Below are positions 1-13,225 of a DNA stretch of 64,000 bases, piece by piece. The stretch is taken from the NCBI GenBank assembly GCA_033026295.1, contig CM065177.1, forward strand, positions 2,287,400 to 2,351,399. Direction: 5' to 3'. The number at the start of each line of letters is the position of its first letter. The first letter of the stretch is position 1. Source of the DNA: Channa striata (lineage: Eukaryota > Chordata > Actinopteri > Anabantiformes > Channidae). A program made the translations under genes and the position numbers. The notes beneath the pieces were generated by a model. That model saw nothing but the letters and a program-made list of their open reading frames with translations, did no database searches and had not been told where the DNA came from.

Positions 1-1264
1 TTGGTTTCAATTTGGCTTAAGTGCAGCTAATAATCTGTTGATTTGGGGCTGTTCATCTAAAACCACTAGGCTGTTATTAAAATCAATTATGTGTTATGAA
101 GGGTTTTTTTTTCTTTCAAGTGGACATCATTTCATCCCACTTTTCTTTTGCCCCAAAGGTTGGCTGTAATTCCAAGTGTAATTTTAAAAAATGATCCTGA
201 AAAAGTGAGCCGAAGACTGTGGTGATAAATAATAAAGAAATAATGAGAGGAGCCTAAGTAACAAGCATTAGGTCCACCTCCTGTGTCTGACTTCTCCCGG
301 GAACTCTGCAAAGCAACAGATGGTAATAAACTCTGAGTGACTTCAGCAGCAGTTCGTTCATGCATGGTCCTCCACTGCCACCTGCTGCTCGCGTGCAGGG
401 AAGACGAAGTGCAGTCTGAAGTGAAAACCGAGAGAAAAAGCTGCACAAACACGACTTACTTAGTGTTATGTCAAATAACACATTCAAACAGACTGACTTA
501 ATGAATCATTGAAGTACAATAAGTTAAGTTTTGACTCCTGTTGTGAACGATGATGAAGACACGTCCACGCACGCTCAGCCTCTAATCATCAACACATGTG
601 AAGCTTCCCACTATCTGGGCCAATTATCGAGAGTAGACACTAAACAATCTTTCATAGTCGTATTGAAAAATGACCCCTTCCCATACTAAAGAGGATGAAA
701 AACGACACGGAAGGTGAAGAGGTGAGAGCAGATGGATTATGAACTATAAATGTATAACAAATGAACCGAGCAGGGGGCTCAGCACTGCCAGACCTGCTCA
801 ATCAATCAGAGCTCTAACAAGATGGTGGGCAGCACATTGTCCTTCCAAAGAGAAAGACGTGGCAAGGCGACAAATCCCACATGCTCCGATAGTAAGAGTG
901 ACACGCATGGAGTTTATTCAATGCAAATTTTTACATTTGTGTGTAAATATTATTTGCACTGAATAAAGCCCTTAGCAAGGGCTTACACATATTTATTAGA
1001 AATGTTGTGTTTTGGGAATTTTCATCTAGCAGGTGACATTTCGGTGTGAAATGTCTTGACAGCCACGAAATGTGGTACAAATACTCCTTCCACGATGAAC
1101 TGAAATGTCTGTGGTGGTCCTATAAAACTGGACACAGCTGAGGATGAAGATTTATTGTTTATACAGGCAGCTGTTTTTTCTCAGCCGACAGATCAACCCC
1201 GTCTGCTTAAACTTATGTTGCCATGGGCCTAAATGTATTTACAGGGAATTCTAACTTTTCCTTT
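1..1264. other. No gene recognised
   Basis: Intergenic sequence on the far side of gtpbp8. The open frames here are short, lack splice-site support and resemble no family I know. No repeat identity was recognised. Confidence 0.5.
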
Positions 1265-1267
1265 TTA

Positions 1268-1420
1268 AGTCACTTCTGCCTTTATTAGCATAAAGAACAG
1301 ACAGGAATCGTAGGTGAGAGGAAGATCGTGGCAGCAAAGGTTTTCAGCTGGATGCAAACCCAGGACCCTGCAGTTATGGAGCATGTGCCCCAACCGACAG
1401 ACAATCAGTCCTCTCTGGTT
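1268..1420 (-). repeat. tRNA-like SINE-type interspersed repeat
   Basis: Read on the - strand, the segment runs from a tRNA-like block (a gttggggcacatgct-type start and a gggtttgcatcc B-box-like string) into a body containing cctttgctgcca and a tail ending near aataaaggca. I recognise this arrangement as a common teleost repeat with a degraded RNA polymerase III-type head. It is diverged and has no coding content. Confidence 0.5.
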
Positions 1421-2149
1421 TGTAATGTCTTCTACTTTTATGCACTTGCACCAATCACCAAGCTGACAGTCGGCTAACGTCAACCCATCCGTGGGCACCT
1501 GTCCACCGTGTGTTTGCAGTGCCATTTTCGTCACTGGTTGGACCCTGGTCAGCGATTTTCAGCCCAGCTTGTTGAATGGTTAAGTCGGTTGAGGTCTGGC
1601 TTGATTAAGGAAAAAAGTGACTTCAGACACAATATGTTTCTAACTTTAATCTAAGAGCGTCAGTTGATTAAACCTACTCACACACCATCCATCCAAGACA
1701 CCTGCTTGAAACTGTTTCTATTAGTAAATGTAACATTTCATTGAAAAACATGCCCACAGTAAGACATTGTTTAGGATAGTTTTAATGTTATTGTATGTTG
1801 TTTTTGCAGTGTATTGTGACATGTTTTTACTGTATATATGAACTTTTGCACATGTAGGGTGAATATTTTCATAACATGCGTTCAGCCTTCAGCCTCAGAT
1901 TTTGCAAACAGAATTCACCAAAATGTTTGAGTGGATCCAAGGCATTTGGGTTAAAAATTACTACTACTTCTTTAAAAAATAATTGCCTGTGCTGACATGA
2001 TTTCACTACATAATTATACAGACAATGGAATAGTTTTTAAAAAATGGCTTCACCTTTACACTTACATATGTTGAGTGTGCAATTTAATTGCATAATATGC
2101 AGGTTTCATGTTACCAGGTGACCAAACAAAAGGGAAAGACAACGTGAGA

Positions 2150-2215
2150 TAAGGTAAGGTAAGCCTTTATTAATGCCACTGTGGGGGAAAAATACAGTGA
2201 GCAGGTTAAAACTTC
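2150..2215 (+). repeat. Interspersed repeat fragment (aaggtaaggtaagcctttatt type)
   Basis: A run of ggtaa repeats leads into ctttattaatgccactgtggggg. A related segment occurs at 43790-43840 (agataagatacgacagtatt followed by cagtggggaaat). The two share the cagtgggg core that I associate with a family common in teleost genomes. The following 500 bases (to about 2740) are GC-richer and contain overlapping open frames on both strands, none of which resembles a known protein. Confidence 0.4.
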
Positions 2216-2739
2216 AAATAGCTGTTTTATCTTAAGTTACTGGTCATTTTTGCCTTTAACGCTGTGTGTTCATATAATTGAGTTTAACTTCAGCCCTTCA
2301 TCATTCAGTCACTCTGTTTGCTCTCTGCCATGCTGCCTCCTCATCGTGCCCACGGAGATGACCTCAGCCTCCAGCCGGGGCCCCTTACTTGCCATCAGCA
2401 CCACACAGATGGAGCTGAGGGACTGGGTGCACTCGGGGGGTGAAGTGTCGCACGCAGCCGTGTCCAATAAACACATTGTGAGTGCAGGCTTTGCTGTCAG
2501 AGTCCAGCGACTCACAATGAGCCAGCAGCATGTGTACGGGCTGCAGAGAAGCCATGGGAGAGGGATGTCCTGCTGTCAGGGCCCAGAGACTTTCTTTAGG
2601 GGCAGAAGAAAGACAGAGAAGAAGGGTGGATGGAGGATGCTGCATCCCTTTTCACAACACCACTGCTCACCCGGTTCCCTACTGTCCTCTCGAAGAGTTG
2701 TAGAGGAGTGAACAATGAGCATGCAAGTGCAAAGCAGTC

Positions 2740-5700
2740 TCCCATCCACTTATTTAAAAAATGCCATTTAAATCAGCTTTTGAGAGAGAAAGGATTGACA
2801 CTGTTACCTACAAAAAGACTGAAAAATACATCTTCTCCAGTATATTACAACAGATTTTTCTGTGTTGAGCTTCACGTTTGTTCAATGATATGGTTTTTAA
2901 CAGTAACTGTGAAAAGCCCTTACATGTAGCTGTAAAGTACAGACTTCTAGTCGCACATATTTGGCTCCTCGTGTCTCTCTCAAATGTCCTAATATTTACT
3001 CTAATGTCGGCATCGCACAAACCACACGTCTGAAGAACAGAACTCTCCCAGTTGATGTCAATAAACAGCATTTCCCAGTTACAAGGGCTCCTGTTGTGCG
3101 TGATGTAAAGCTGTCTGTTGCCATTGCACCTCGGCTTCCACAGCACTAAAATCTACACAGAGAATCGTTGTATTTCTTTAACATAGATTTCGTCCACCTG
3201 ATCATCATAAATCCAGAGTTCTTCCTCACCCACGATTTGTTTCTGACGGGAAAGTATGGAGTTTTCTGCACAGTTTGGACAAATGCAGGTGGTAAAGCAG
3301 CTTAGTTTAATGGTTCCAACACAATTTGGAAATTCTGCAAAAGCTTTACCCTTATAAATGTTTTCATGCTACTTTTATTTTTGTCCATATTTACTGCAAA
3401 TAAAGATTCCAAAGTTCTTCTGCAGCTACAATATATAAGATGAAAGGGGCAATATCCTGACTTACAGTCAATATACTGTTTCTAATGTATTTAATTCACT
3501 CTGACGACATTTGGGCTTCACAGCGGTGACACACCAACCTGAATGGCGACCGATGGCCAGCGTTGAACCATCGGTCGACCTTTTGGGTCGGCGTGTCCAT
3601 CTAGTTTTTACGGTGCATCCCACACCTTTGCCGTTAGTCAGACCACCATCTGTAGCTTTTCAGCCAACGAGGCATGTTGAATCTGCGTCAGAGAGAGAGC
3701 GAGACCACTCAGCTCTGTGAATCAGTGCGTGAGATGACACCACAGTATCAACAACAAAAATATAGAACCTATTAACAGATGTAGCCTCTTGGACTTTTCA
3801 ATAAACCATCCGTGGCGAATGAGAGCGGTCCTTCACTTTTTTCTCTCTCTCTCATTCAAGTCCAGAACGTGCAAGCCACCTGCCCATCGGGGGTTGTTTC
3901 TGCAATGGGTTTAATTGAGTTTAGAATTTCTTTTTTTATTTTTTAGTATGTGAAAACGCGCTGAACGTTTGCACAAAAACATTCTTTCACACACACACAT
4001 GCACAAACATCTGAATATCCAGTTTCATTCCCCTTTTCTGCCACCTTCCTCCTGGCTCAGTGTGAAACCAACGCAGCCATTATCTCTGTCTGACGCCCTC
4101 CCCCTTCTCTACCCTGGTCCCCCATCTCTCACACAACAGGGGCAGAAGTCTTATATCCAAATGAAAGGATCGTTGCCGCTTTGTTAAAGATTCTGCTCTG
4201 AGGTCAGTTGCTGGGTTGTGAAGTCTTGCAAATATCAGCATGAGTTCATAGTCTGCCTAGTTTTGGATCAGCGGTTTGGCACGCCGTTCTTCATGAGAAA
4301 ATTACCTCCAGGGATTACAGATTCTCCTGCCATTGTGTTCCGATCTTCACTTTTTTTTTACTCCATTCTCCCTCCATTCACTTTGGAACCAAAGTTGACC
4401 TCCTATAGCGGAAACAGCCATTATTTCTGGTTATGTGAAAATCGAGCCCCGGGCTTCATTATTTTTATGTTCTGCTACTTATATTTTTGACTGGGGCTTA
4501 GGCATGTATCTTCCTTAGACAATTGCGGTGAAGTGGAAACCTTCCTGACTACAGTCATGTCACCTCCCAAGGCTCCAGTGTTATAACTCAGAAAAAAAGC
4601 CTCTGCAGAGGGCCTTGCTTTGCTGCATCACCTTCATTAACCACCGCTCTGGAAGCTTCTCTGTCATCCCTAGGTCGATGACTTGCCTCTCAACTCTGGC
4701 TTAGCTTCCCCAAGTTTATTTTTCCACTTATCCAGTGTGAGGACAGAGGGAGGCAGAGATAGAGGGAGAGAAAGAGGGAGATACTCAGGGTCTGAGCTGT
4801 GTTTTTTAATCTGTTATTCTCCTGTATTGGCACGGGCGTCTCCAGTGTAGGGATTAAGAATCGAGACAGAGTGATGGAGCTCAGCGCTGACCCTGAGGGC
4901 GACGGAGGAGTGGGGGAGGAGGGGGGGGAAACAAAATAAATCATCTCTGTGGAATGAAAGAGAGAAAGACGAAGACACAAAGAGCTGTTTGGAGGATTGT
5001 GAGTTTGTGTGTGTGTTAGAGAGTTTAGAGAAGAAGCGATAAAGAACAGAGAAAGTGAGGTGCTGGCAGTGGTAATGGAGTTTCGGAGGTGGGGAGCAGT
5101 CGAAAATCCTGAAACGTGACCTAATAAATCTGAAGGTTACCTCACAGGTTTGCACAGTACAGCGTTGTGTTAATAACCAGCCGAGGGTCAGCTTGTAGGA
5201 GAACCGCAGAGCATCCGCACTTCTTTTCCACATGGACAATCATCAGCTAAATAAACAAGTTTGTGATTTTTGTTGATCCGGGCACATCAGCCCATCCTTT
5301 TTATATTCCTCGTGGCTTTCACAGCAACAGAAAGGCTACAGTGCTGCATCTGAGGAAAGGGTGTCGGATGGTTTTTAATTGGTCTCGGATGCATTTCCAT
5401 ATGGGCCAGTGAGTGAAAAATCCAGTTTGCACCAGTTGTTTGAGATGATATTTATCAGCGGAGCATGTAAAACAGCACTTAGACTCTTATCCCCTTGACC
5501 TCTAGTAGGCTGCATAAACTCTTTAAAAGAAGCAGCTTTGCTAAACTCGCCCTGGAAAATCAGCCCAAAGTAGCAATTATTAAAGAAAAGAACCTCTAAC
5601 TTTTATAAAATAGTCTCACTCATAATTTTGTTTAACTTGATATCATAGTCACAACCATACGTACATTGCAGGAGGTGTTGCTTGTTTGTCATCACACCTT

Positions 5701-6815
5701 TGGTTTGGCCACTAAGTCATCCGGTTCTGTCCAATGCTACTGAAAAATGCAACAAAATTTTCTTTTTTATCTTTATATGTCCCCCACCCTCCCCAGCGAC
5801 CTACTTGCAGCTTGCTTAGTTAACGTAGTGTCCCTTGCATTCAAAACATTTGCATAATTGCATTTGCAGATTACATAAAGAGACAGTCCTGAATTAGAAG
5901 TCTTTGTATTGCACAGTAATTAATAAATTCCAAAGCTCCCATAAACCTAATATGAGGCTGTAACCATCATGTGTATGTTCAAAGAGCCTAAATAATCTGT
6001 CAGGAGTATTGCTGTCTTCCTCTTCCTGCACTTCTACAACATCGGAATCTGTTCACATGAGCAGTTGAGTGTAATATTATAAATGTCTGTTGAAGACATG
6101 AGGCTGATTGTGTTCAGGGCTGTTTAATTTGTGTCCTAATGCTCAACAAGCTTCTAATGCAAAAACAGCACAGGTTTTAAAAAACAAAATCTGATTCATG
6201 GTGCCTAATATTCCAATAAGATCATAAAAGCCAGTTTGCTATTACAGAAACATCACATCCAATCCTAACTGGTTGGTAACCATGGTAACTAAATTGAGGA
6301 CCCAGTTTGGGAAAAAAGCCATTACAGATGAACAGTTCCTAAGTCCTTGTATCTATCCTAACGTCAGATATGAAAACTGCATTAAACAAGCTCTCTGACT
6401 TCTCCAAATACATACGCAAACATAACCTTAGCTTGTTTAGCTTATGGCTGTTCTTTATTGCTTTTGCAAAACCAACATAATTTGAACGGACTGAATTTAC
6501 CCGCTGCGAAGCTTATGGTGGACCCTAATAATGGGTTGCAATTAATCAGGACACTGATCCTGCAGTTAGCTGAGCAACTACCTCCTGCTCTGGAAATGCT
6601 GCAGCAACACGGGGCTCTGTCTGTCATAGTGCAACTGACAAATGTGCTTCTTTTTTCTTTTTCTTTTTTTCTAATAGAAATTCTTAAAGTGGAGCATTAA
6701 ACCATGGCAGCAAAAAATATTTCTGCCTGTTGTGTCACGCAAATTAACTGAGCTGGCACCAGCAATTACCTTTTAATGTGTATGTAAATACCACCTTTGT
6801 CTTATGCTTTTAAAT
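2740..6815. other. No gene recognised
   Basis: Single-copy-looking intergenic DNA. Open frames of up to about 140 codons occur, for example 4814-5239 on the - strand. They are low-complexity (purine-rich on the + strand around 4740-5060) and show no domain, so I treat them as chance. Confidence 0.45.
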
Positions 6816-6819
6816 ATCT

Positions 6820-7000
6820 TATACATTTCCTGTAGGTGTGAATGTGACTGTGAATGCTTGTCTGTCTGCGTATGTCTCTCTGTGCTGGCCCTGAGATAGA
6901 CTGCAGACCTGTCCAGGGTGGCTCTTGCCCAGCTGAGATAGACTCTGGCCCCCGTGACCCTAAACAGGACAAGCGGTTACAATTATTGGATGGATGAATG
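6820..7000 (+). repeat. Teleost interspersed repeat (agacctgtccagggt type)
   Basis: The segment contains the series gtgtgaatgtgactgtgaatgc, ctggccctgagatagactgcagacctgtccagggt and aggacaagcggttacaattattggatggatg, which I recognise as a ubiquitous teleost repeat. A related copy lies in the opposite orientation near 44940-45170. The coding-looking frame on the - strand here is part of the repeat, not a gene. Confidence 0.6.
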
Positions 7001-10000
7001 CAAGTTGCAGCAGAGCAAAGAGCGTGAGAACTGGCCATCGCACTACACAGCCGACGGATACTGAGTCTCACATAAGCTGTAGCTTACTGTGAGTTGCCCA
7101 CTGTATCTCTAAATTCTACATTCAGGGATACTGATCTGAACTCTAACATCCATAGTATTTATTATCATTTATTTATTGTTTTTCTTCAGTGAAACTGAGC
7201 AAAAATGACCCTGATAGTTTGTGTATGTCTGCGTTTGATACCTTTTACAAGGCCATGCCACGCAGCAGAGTCATAGTACAACGTGCTGCAAAAAGTTCTC
7301 TTCACATTCCGGTAAACTGAAAAAGATATTTTCAAGTTTCCATCTAAAGCTGAAATCTGGTCTCCTTATTACCTGAACAACACAAATATTCTGTTTGCAT
7401 CATCATTTCATCTAAGCACCTGGCTGCACAGTGCAGTGTCGTGGTACAGAATGGATGCAGAACTCAAACTCCACCCTGCACAGATAGTCAGGCCTCTCCA
7501 AATGGAATTTGTTCTAAATAAATAATAGTAATAGGGCTTCAAACATCAAAACTCCAGTGTTCCCATTACTGTTTTTCTCTAGACTTGACAGTGTCACCTC
7601 TGGGTCTCTGCACCCTGACATCTTCAGCATTATGTTTCTCTATATTTCCTTCCTGGGCCTTTATTCGTCAAGATTGCCTTCCGGCTCAAGGTCATTTCTC
7701 CTCATTCACCCTTCTTTCCTCCATATATATTGATGCCAGTAGAGCCACGGTTCTTGGCCGCTAAAGCAAAATCGATATCCCCGAGCGCTCGGCGCTTGTG
7801 CTCTAATATCCTCCAAACACCACCTGCCAAAATATTTATGCTGTATTCATGGGAGATGCTTAGAGAGAGACACATAAGAACAAGGAAAGACACAGCCTGC
7901 GGCCTGGAAGGATCCTGAATGGAGCGCTGTGCAGCTCATGTCACCGCAGCTCATGATTTATACTTTGATGCAGCTCTTATTAAATGTTGCAGAGTCAGTG
8001 CGGCCGACTTAGCTCAGATTTTCAGTCTTAGCTGGAGTTGAGTGAGTAGTGTGAATAATGTTGATGTGCAGGTTACAGCAGGGTGAGTCATCTCATTTGG
8101 AGCAGGGTGCAGCCATTTCCTCTGATTGTTGCGTTTACTTAACAGAGACAGAGAGTAATGAGACTGGGACATGATTAAATGATACAACGTTTGCCTTTAC
8201 AAGCTACGGTAAAGTTTTAGGGCCACTATAAATATTTTAAAATGTAAAAAAATTCTGACTTTACAACCAGAATTTTGACTTTTCTTAAAATTAAGATTTT
8301 TTTTTTACTTTAAACAGTTTCTTTGTTTAAGAATTCTAAATTTAAAGACAGAGTTCTGGAAAAATAATTTACAACAGCCCCAATCTTTAGGTGTAACAAA
8401 TATTGATATTACTAACTGCTGATAGATGGGGGATGTTTGCCACAGGTGTTAAGGCCTGACAGCTTCCAGTCCTGCCAGATGGGCAGGAAGAACAAATTCA
8501 GCCCATGTTAATGTCTAGTTGTCCTTTTGCCCTTGCGGCAAGTGTATGTGACAGCCGTGTGTTGTTGTGTGAGGCTTATGATGGTTTGACCTCCTGACTC
8601 GATAAACTCCCCTCTACTTCATCCTCCTGGACAAACAAAAGCAAGTAATGAGGGGAGGTTTGTATTCTGGCAACGCACATCCTATTGTGGCCCTGTCACA
8701 TCTTGGCTGTGGGTATGTGGGATGAGAAGGAGGGGGCTGGGTTAGCCTTTAGCGGTGAACATGCAAATGAATGGTTTAATGGGTCTGCAAAGGTCACTTA
8801 GGTCAAGCTCTGTGATAATTCAATGTCAGATTAAAGCGCCATCAGTGTGCGTCTGCGTGGGCGTTTGTGGGTGGCTGCGCAGCATTGCAGCTGGAAATTT
8901 TCCCCGTACTACATTATCAATAAAAAAAAGACCACCAGGCCTTGAAAGCGGCTGCTGTGTGGTGCCTCAAACCCTGCAAACCCGGTCTGCTGGACATCAG
9001 TCAAGCACAATGGAATAACCCCAACTGCAACACACAGAGGGGCAAAACAAAATCGAGCAGAGAGACAGACCGAAGGCAAGAGCAGAGAATGCAGAAAGGA
9101 AGAACAAATGATGGTGGTGGCGAGAGGCTGCCGTGGTGGTGTGGGTGGGGAGGTTGTTTGGGGGACAATCAATTTTGTATGATATATTTTTTTATTTTAT
9201 TGATATGCACCCTGGGGAGGTAAATGCCATCATGGCCTGCGCTATAGATGTCTGCTTGGTGGACGATTGATTGGTCTGGCATTTGATCCTCTGGCTCACA
9301 GTGAAGGATGAGGTGATGGGAGTCATGCGAGCCACCATGGCCACCCTCCCGTCCGTCCCCCACTGCTTTCGTCCCCTTCAGCCATTTATCTCGCCTTCTT
9401 CTGCCGCTCTATATACATATATATCTCACTGTCTTGTTTCGCAGCCTCTTAAAACCTCTGCTGAAGTGTGGAGTTCTGACATTTAAAGTTGTGGTCCGGG
9501 GCTCCGTTCAGTTAAGAGTCGTATAAATGCCTGATAGCTAAAAACCTATTAAGCAGACCATCAGCTGTCCACAGTGGTGATTCGTTCTGGTCTCATCTCT
9601 CTGCGAAATAATAAAGTGTTAAGAGTCTCTCATTTGCTAAGTAATCCAAGGATCACAGAATCACTCTTCTTATTTCGGTGGAAGCTACTGTGTGTAATTA
9701 ACTGTCAGACATACATGTAACACTTGTTTAATGATGCACTCCAAACATGGCATTAAAAAAGAGAGTGACAGATTGAAAGAGTAAACCAGCTACACATGAA
9801 AGTATTGAGTTTAATAAGGCACTCGGTTCATATAAAATCTAACTTCTCTTAAATGAGTGATGAATGAAATGCATTACCTCATGGCACGAAAGAATAAAAG
9901 ACCTCACTGCAGAAGGACATGAGGAATATGGGAGGTGTAATTGGAATTCGGTGAATTAATTTGTTCAGTGAACATACTATGAATCACATCGGGTCATAAA

Positions 10001-12010
10001 AACCCAGATGGAACAGAGGGGGCACTGGCACAAGGTGGTGGAATGCAGGTATTTAACACATCAGCGTGAGTGTCGCTTTCAGTGGTCTCTACTGCCACCA
10101 TGTGGTTATTTCAGGTCACTCTGGGACACATGAGGACAGTGACTGGGACTGATTTTCACCTTTTATTAATGACATTAAATCCTGGTCAGTTTAATTTAGC
10201 CTCTTTGTCAGAATTGAACGATAACATTCAAAACAGATCTACACTAAAAAGGTAGAATTAATGTATTAAAAAATGTGTTACTACTGAGTCAGTATCCTGG
10301 CTGAATCTGCACTATAAAGACAGAAGAACACGCCAATCAACTGCGAAAAGATTATTGAACGGCACAAGTCAGACAAGTTAACGTTGGGGAGTGACCGAGT
10401 CAGAGCCCAGAGCTCAGTCCAGCTGAGAATTTGTGTCTGGACTTGAAACGAGCTGTTTACTCGTGACCCTGTGCAATCTATCAGAGCTTGAGCAGTTTTA
10501 GAGAAGAGAGAAGAAGAGCGATGTTTAAAGTTGTTTGAGACCCGTCTACACACTTCCTGTTTCTCTCCCTCTATCCCAGTGTTGTAGTTGTTGCCAAAGT
10601 TGCATTTACTAAATAATAACACAAAAGGGGTGAATACCAATGCATTTTTTAAATGTATGATGTTTCATTAACAGAGTTTGTAAGGATCTGTTCTTACTTT
10701 TTCCACAAAAGAGTCTTCTTTTTTTGTTCAAAAAGCTAAACTGAGTCAACTATAAGTCAATGCTTCTAAAAAGGTAAAAACTGAAAAGGGCTGAAGAAAC
10801 TGTAGATAACAATGATTAATTTCAAAGTGCTTAGATTAAATGAGATCTTCAAGTGTGCCAAATATTAAACATTTCAAATAAAACGTTTGAAACTGAAAGA
10901 TTAAGTTAGAAATGATGTCTCCTCTTCATAAGGAGGCGTGTGGCGGATACTTTCAGAGGGAAACTGTGAGAAGCAGTCGAACCACTTGAACCTGTGAGAC
11001 CCGACCACCACTAGAACATAACTATTGATGAACTCGAGTTCCTTGTGGGAGTCTCAGAGTAAAAGAATGCAGAGGTGGGGAGAAGCCTGGAGTCACTCTT
11101 ATCACTGACACCTCCCACAATCATATTTATGAAGACATTTTGTTGGCGGGCTCTATATAAACTCCAGTATTATAATCCTTAATAATCCCCACCAAGAAGG
11201 TGATGGAGGATGGATCTGACAGGCAGAACTGTACCTTTCCCTGTGCATCGGAGACGTTATCCACCACAGAGCAGAAACACAGGAATGTTTCTGTGAGTTT
11301 TATCAGCCATGCATCAATGTGAAGAATGTAGCTGAATCTAAAAGAGGATTTGTGCTCATAAATTATGTCTCAATGACCTACGCAGGAGTAGAGCAGCACA
11401 GGGATAGAGCAGTCGAGTGACTGCATTGCCCTTGTTTTAGCCTCCGCAGAGTCGCATTTCTCTGCCTTTTAATATGGTCATAAGGAAACAGTTACAGTCT
11501 AGACAGTTTACGTATGTAATTATGTTCTTCATGCTTGAGCACATTCAGTTAAAATAATGTGTACTATGTTGCAGCTGTAAATTGTTTTCAACGATCAGTA
11601 ATATAGAAAGAATTCTATCGAGTTAAAGCATTTAAAGCATTCAGTACACAATTTTAGGGGTTCAAAAGTAATTGGATAATATGCTGTAAAATGATTATTG
11701 CAGCATCATCCCCGCCACCATAAAAAAATAATTGGGAACCAGGGCTTTTCATGGCCACTCACACTGGCACATTTTGCAATGACCACTATAAACTCCCTTG
11801 AATCTGTATGAAAACATACTGTATACAAAACCCCCTTAGTGACAACTGGATACCGTACGTTCCAAATTCCCTGTGACATAAATGTGACAAAATGTCATTA
11901 AGTATGCTTTGATGTATTTGTCTGAGCTGGCTTCTGTCAACAGTGGAATTATTCATAAATGTCAATGTTCCATAACAGAACAAATACAATGGGAAACTTT
12001 GGGTCATATG
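7001..12010. other. No gene recognised; possible conserved non-coding DNA
   Basis: No exon-like block can be supported. Two stretches, about 7725-7915 and 9165-9345, have balanced composition, no repeat character and several homeodomain- or octamer-like AT words, which is what enhancer-type conserved elements look like. Conservation cannot be judged from a single sequence. Confidence 0.35.
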
Positions 12011-12011
12011 C

Positions 12012-12110
12012 TGTTTTTTATACACCAATCAGCCTTAATATTGTTATTGAGGGCCAGGGTCAGCATGACGACTCTGCAGCTACACACATGTGTATGTTAG
12101 ACTGATACAC
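12012..12110 (-). mobile_element. Deletion derivative of a Tc1-like transposon
   Basis: A terminal-repeat-like block (acaccaatcagccttaatatt) is followed directly by agggtcagcatg and actctgcagctac. The latter are internal Tc1 transposase-gene strings in the same order as in the larger copy at 14640-15334. Most of the transposase gene is missing, so the copy cannot move on its own. Confidence 0.5.
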
Positions 12111-12734
12111 TATGTGCAGAGGTGGTCAAAGTACACAAACCAAGCAGATTTACGTTTTCCAGAAAGCACACAATTAAAAGTACTACACTAAGAAAAAGAA
12201 TGCTTGCATGCCCTGATTGTGGCAACTATGGCAAAATATGTAGTGTAATGAATAAAATAAGTCACTGTTGGTAAAGGTGGAGCTGATTTTAACCCCTATT
12301 GGGACTGACAGGTGGTTTAACCATAATGATCCATCAGCATTTCTTAGCTCATAATACATTTTTATTTTCTAACCACCAGGTGGTGCTAATGTTGCTGCGC
12401 ACATTGTGCATTAGCAGTTCTTGGAAAATTAGAAAATCATATGGCTGTTTCGATTTTCGTCATTGCTAGAATAACAGTAGAATGCCAACGACTTATCACC
12501 TTACATTTCTACATTTTTACATATTTGTCATCTTGGGTTTTTCACATCTGCACCCATATGTTTTTTTTGTTTGTTTGTTTGTTTATGGGGGGGGGGGTCT
12601 TTTTCTGTCTTGCAGTTTTTAAAGCGGAACCCTTTCATAAAGCGGAACTTGTCTTGTTGCAGTCGGGCTCATGTAAGTGCTGCGCTCAAAATGGTGCGCA
12701 GTGTAAACATGCTCTAGCTTAAATAACAGTCATG

Positions 12735-13225
12735 GTGGCGTTTCCTAACCTACCGTCAGCTGCGTTATGAAGCAGAAGCTGTGTCGGAGCGGACGCGGTT
12801 CGCGCAGGAGGATTTCCAAATGTAACGTAAAGCTACGTCGTCGTTTTCCAGTTTCCTGCAGCAGACGCTAATGTGTGCGAGCTCGTGTGTGTGTGTGCAT
12901 TAATAATGAATGCACTCATGAGTGTGTAACGGAAATGTTTATAGATATATGACAAGCATAAGTTGTCGGATTGTTGTAATCAAGGAACTAAACAAGTTAT
13001 TAAATTACTTTAGAGTTCGGTGTATGATGAACTTCCATTGATAAATACCGTATGTTCTTGTGGGTGAAACAACCTTGGAATAATCATTCTGTAATAATGC
13101 GTCTCTATTAGAACATACATTTTAGTTCAAGCTGCTGCCTTTAATTACATGTGATATTTAACATGAAGCTGCTGTGACATTTTCACGCTCTGTGTTCCAG
13201 GTTGCTCTGAAATCTGCAGGGAAAC
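12735..13225 (+). promoter_or_regulatory. Likely gtpbp8 promoter and 5' UTR with a UTR splice acceptor
   Basis: Positions 12738-12891 form the most CpG-dense patch in the neighbourhood, with about 16 CpG steps including ggacgcggttcgcgc. This fits a TATA-less housekeeping promoter. A strong acceptor (cgctctgtgttccag, ending at 13200) lies 25 bases before the gtpbp8 start codon. The simplest reading is a non-coding first exon in the CpG patch spliced to 13201. The exact start site and donor are not resolved. Confidence 0.45.

Noticed and set aside
132..487. Overlapping open frames on the - strand near the left edge
   Set aside because: They are short, lack domain resemblance or splice consensus, and overlap in two frames as chance frames do.
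2181..2711. A 176-codon open frame on the + strand
   Set aside because: Composition is uneven, the frame is matched by open frames on the opposite strand, no motif is recognisable, and its start lies in an interspersed repeat.
4814..5239. A 141-codon - strand frame
   Set aside because: It is driven by purine-rich simple sequence; Ser/Pro/Leu-rich translation without any domain.
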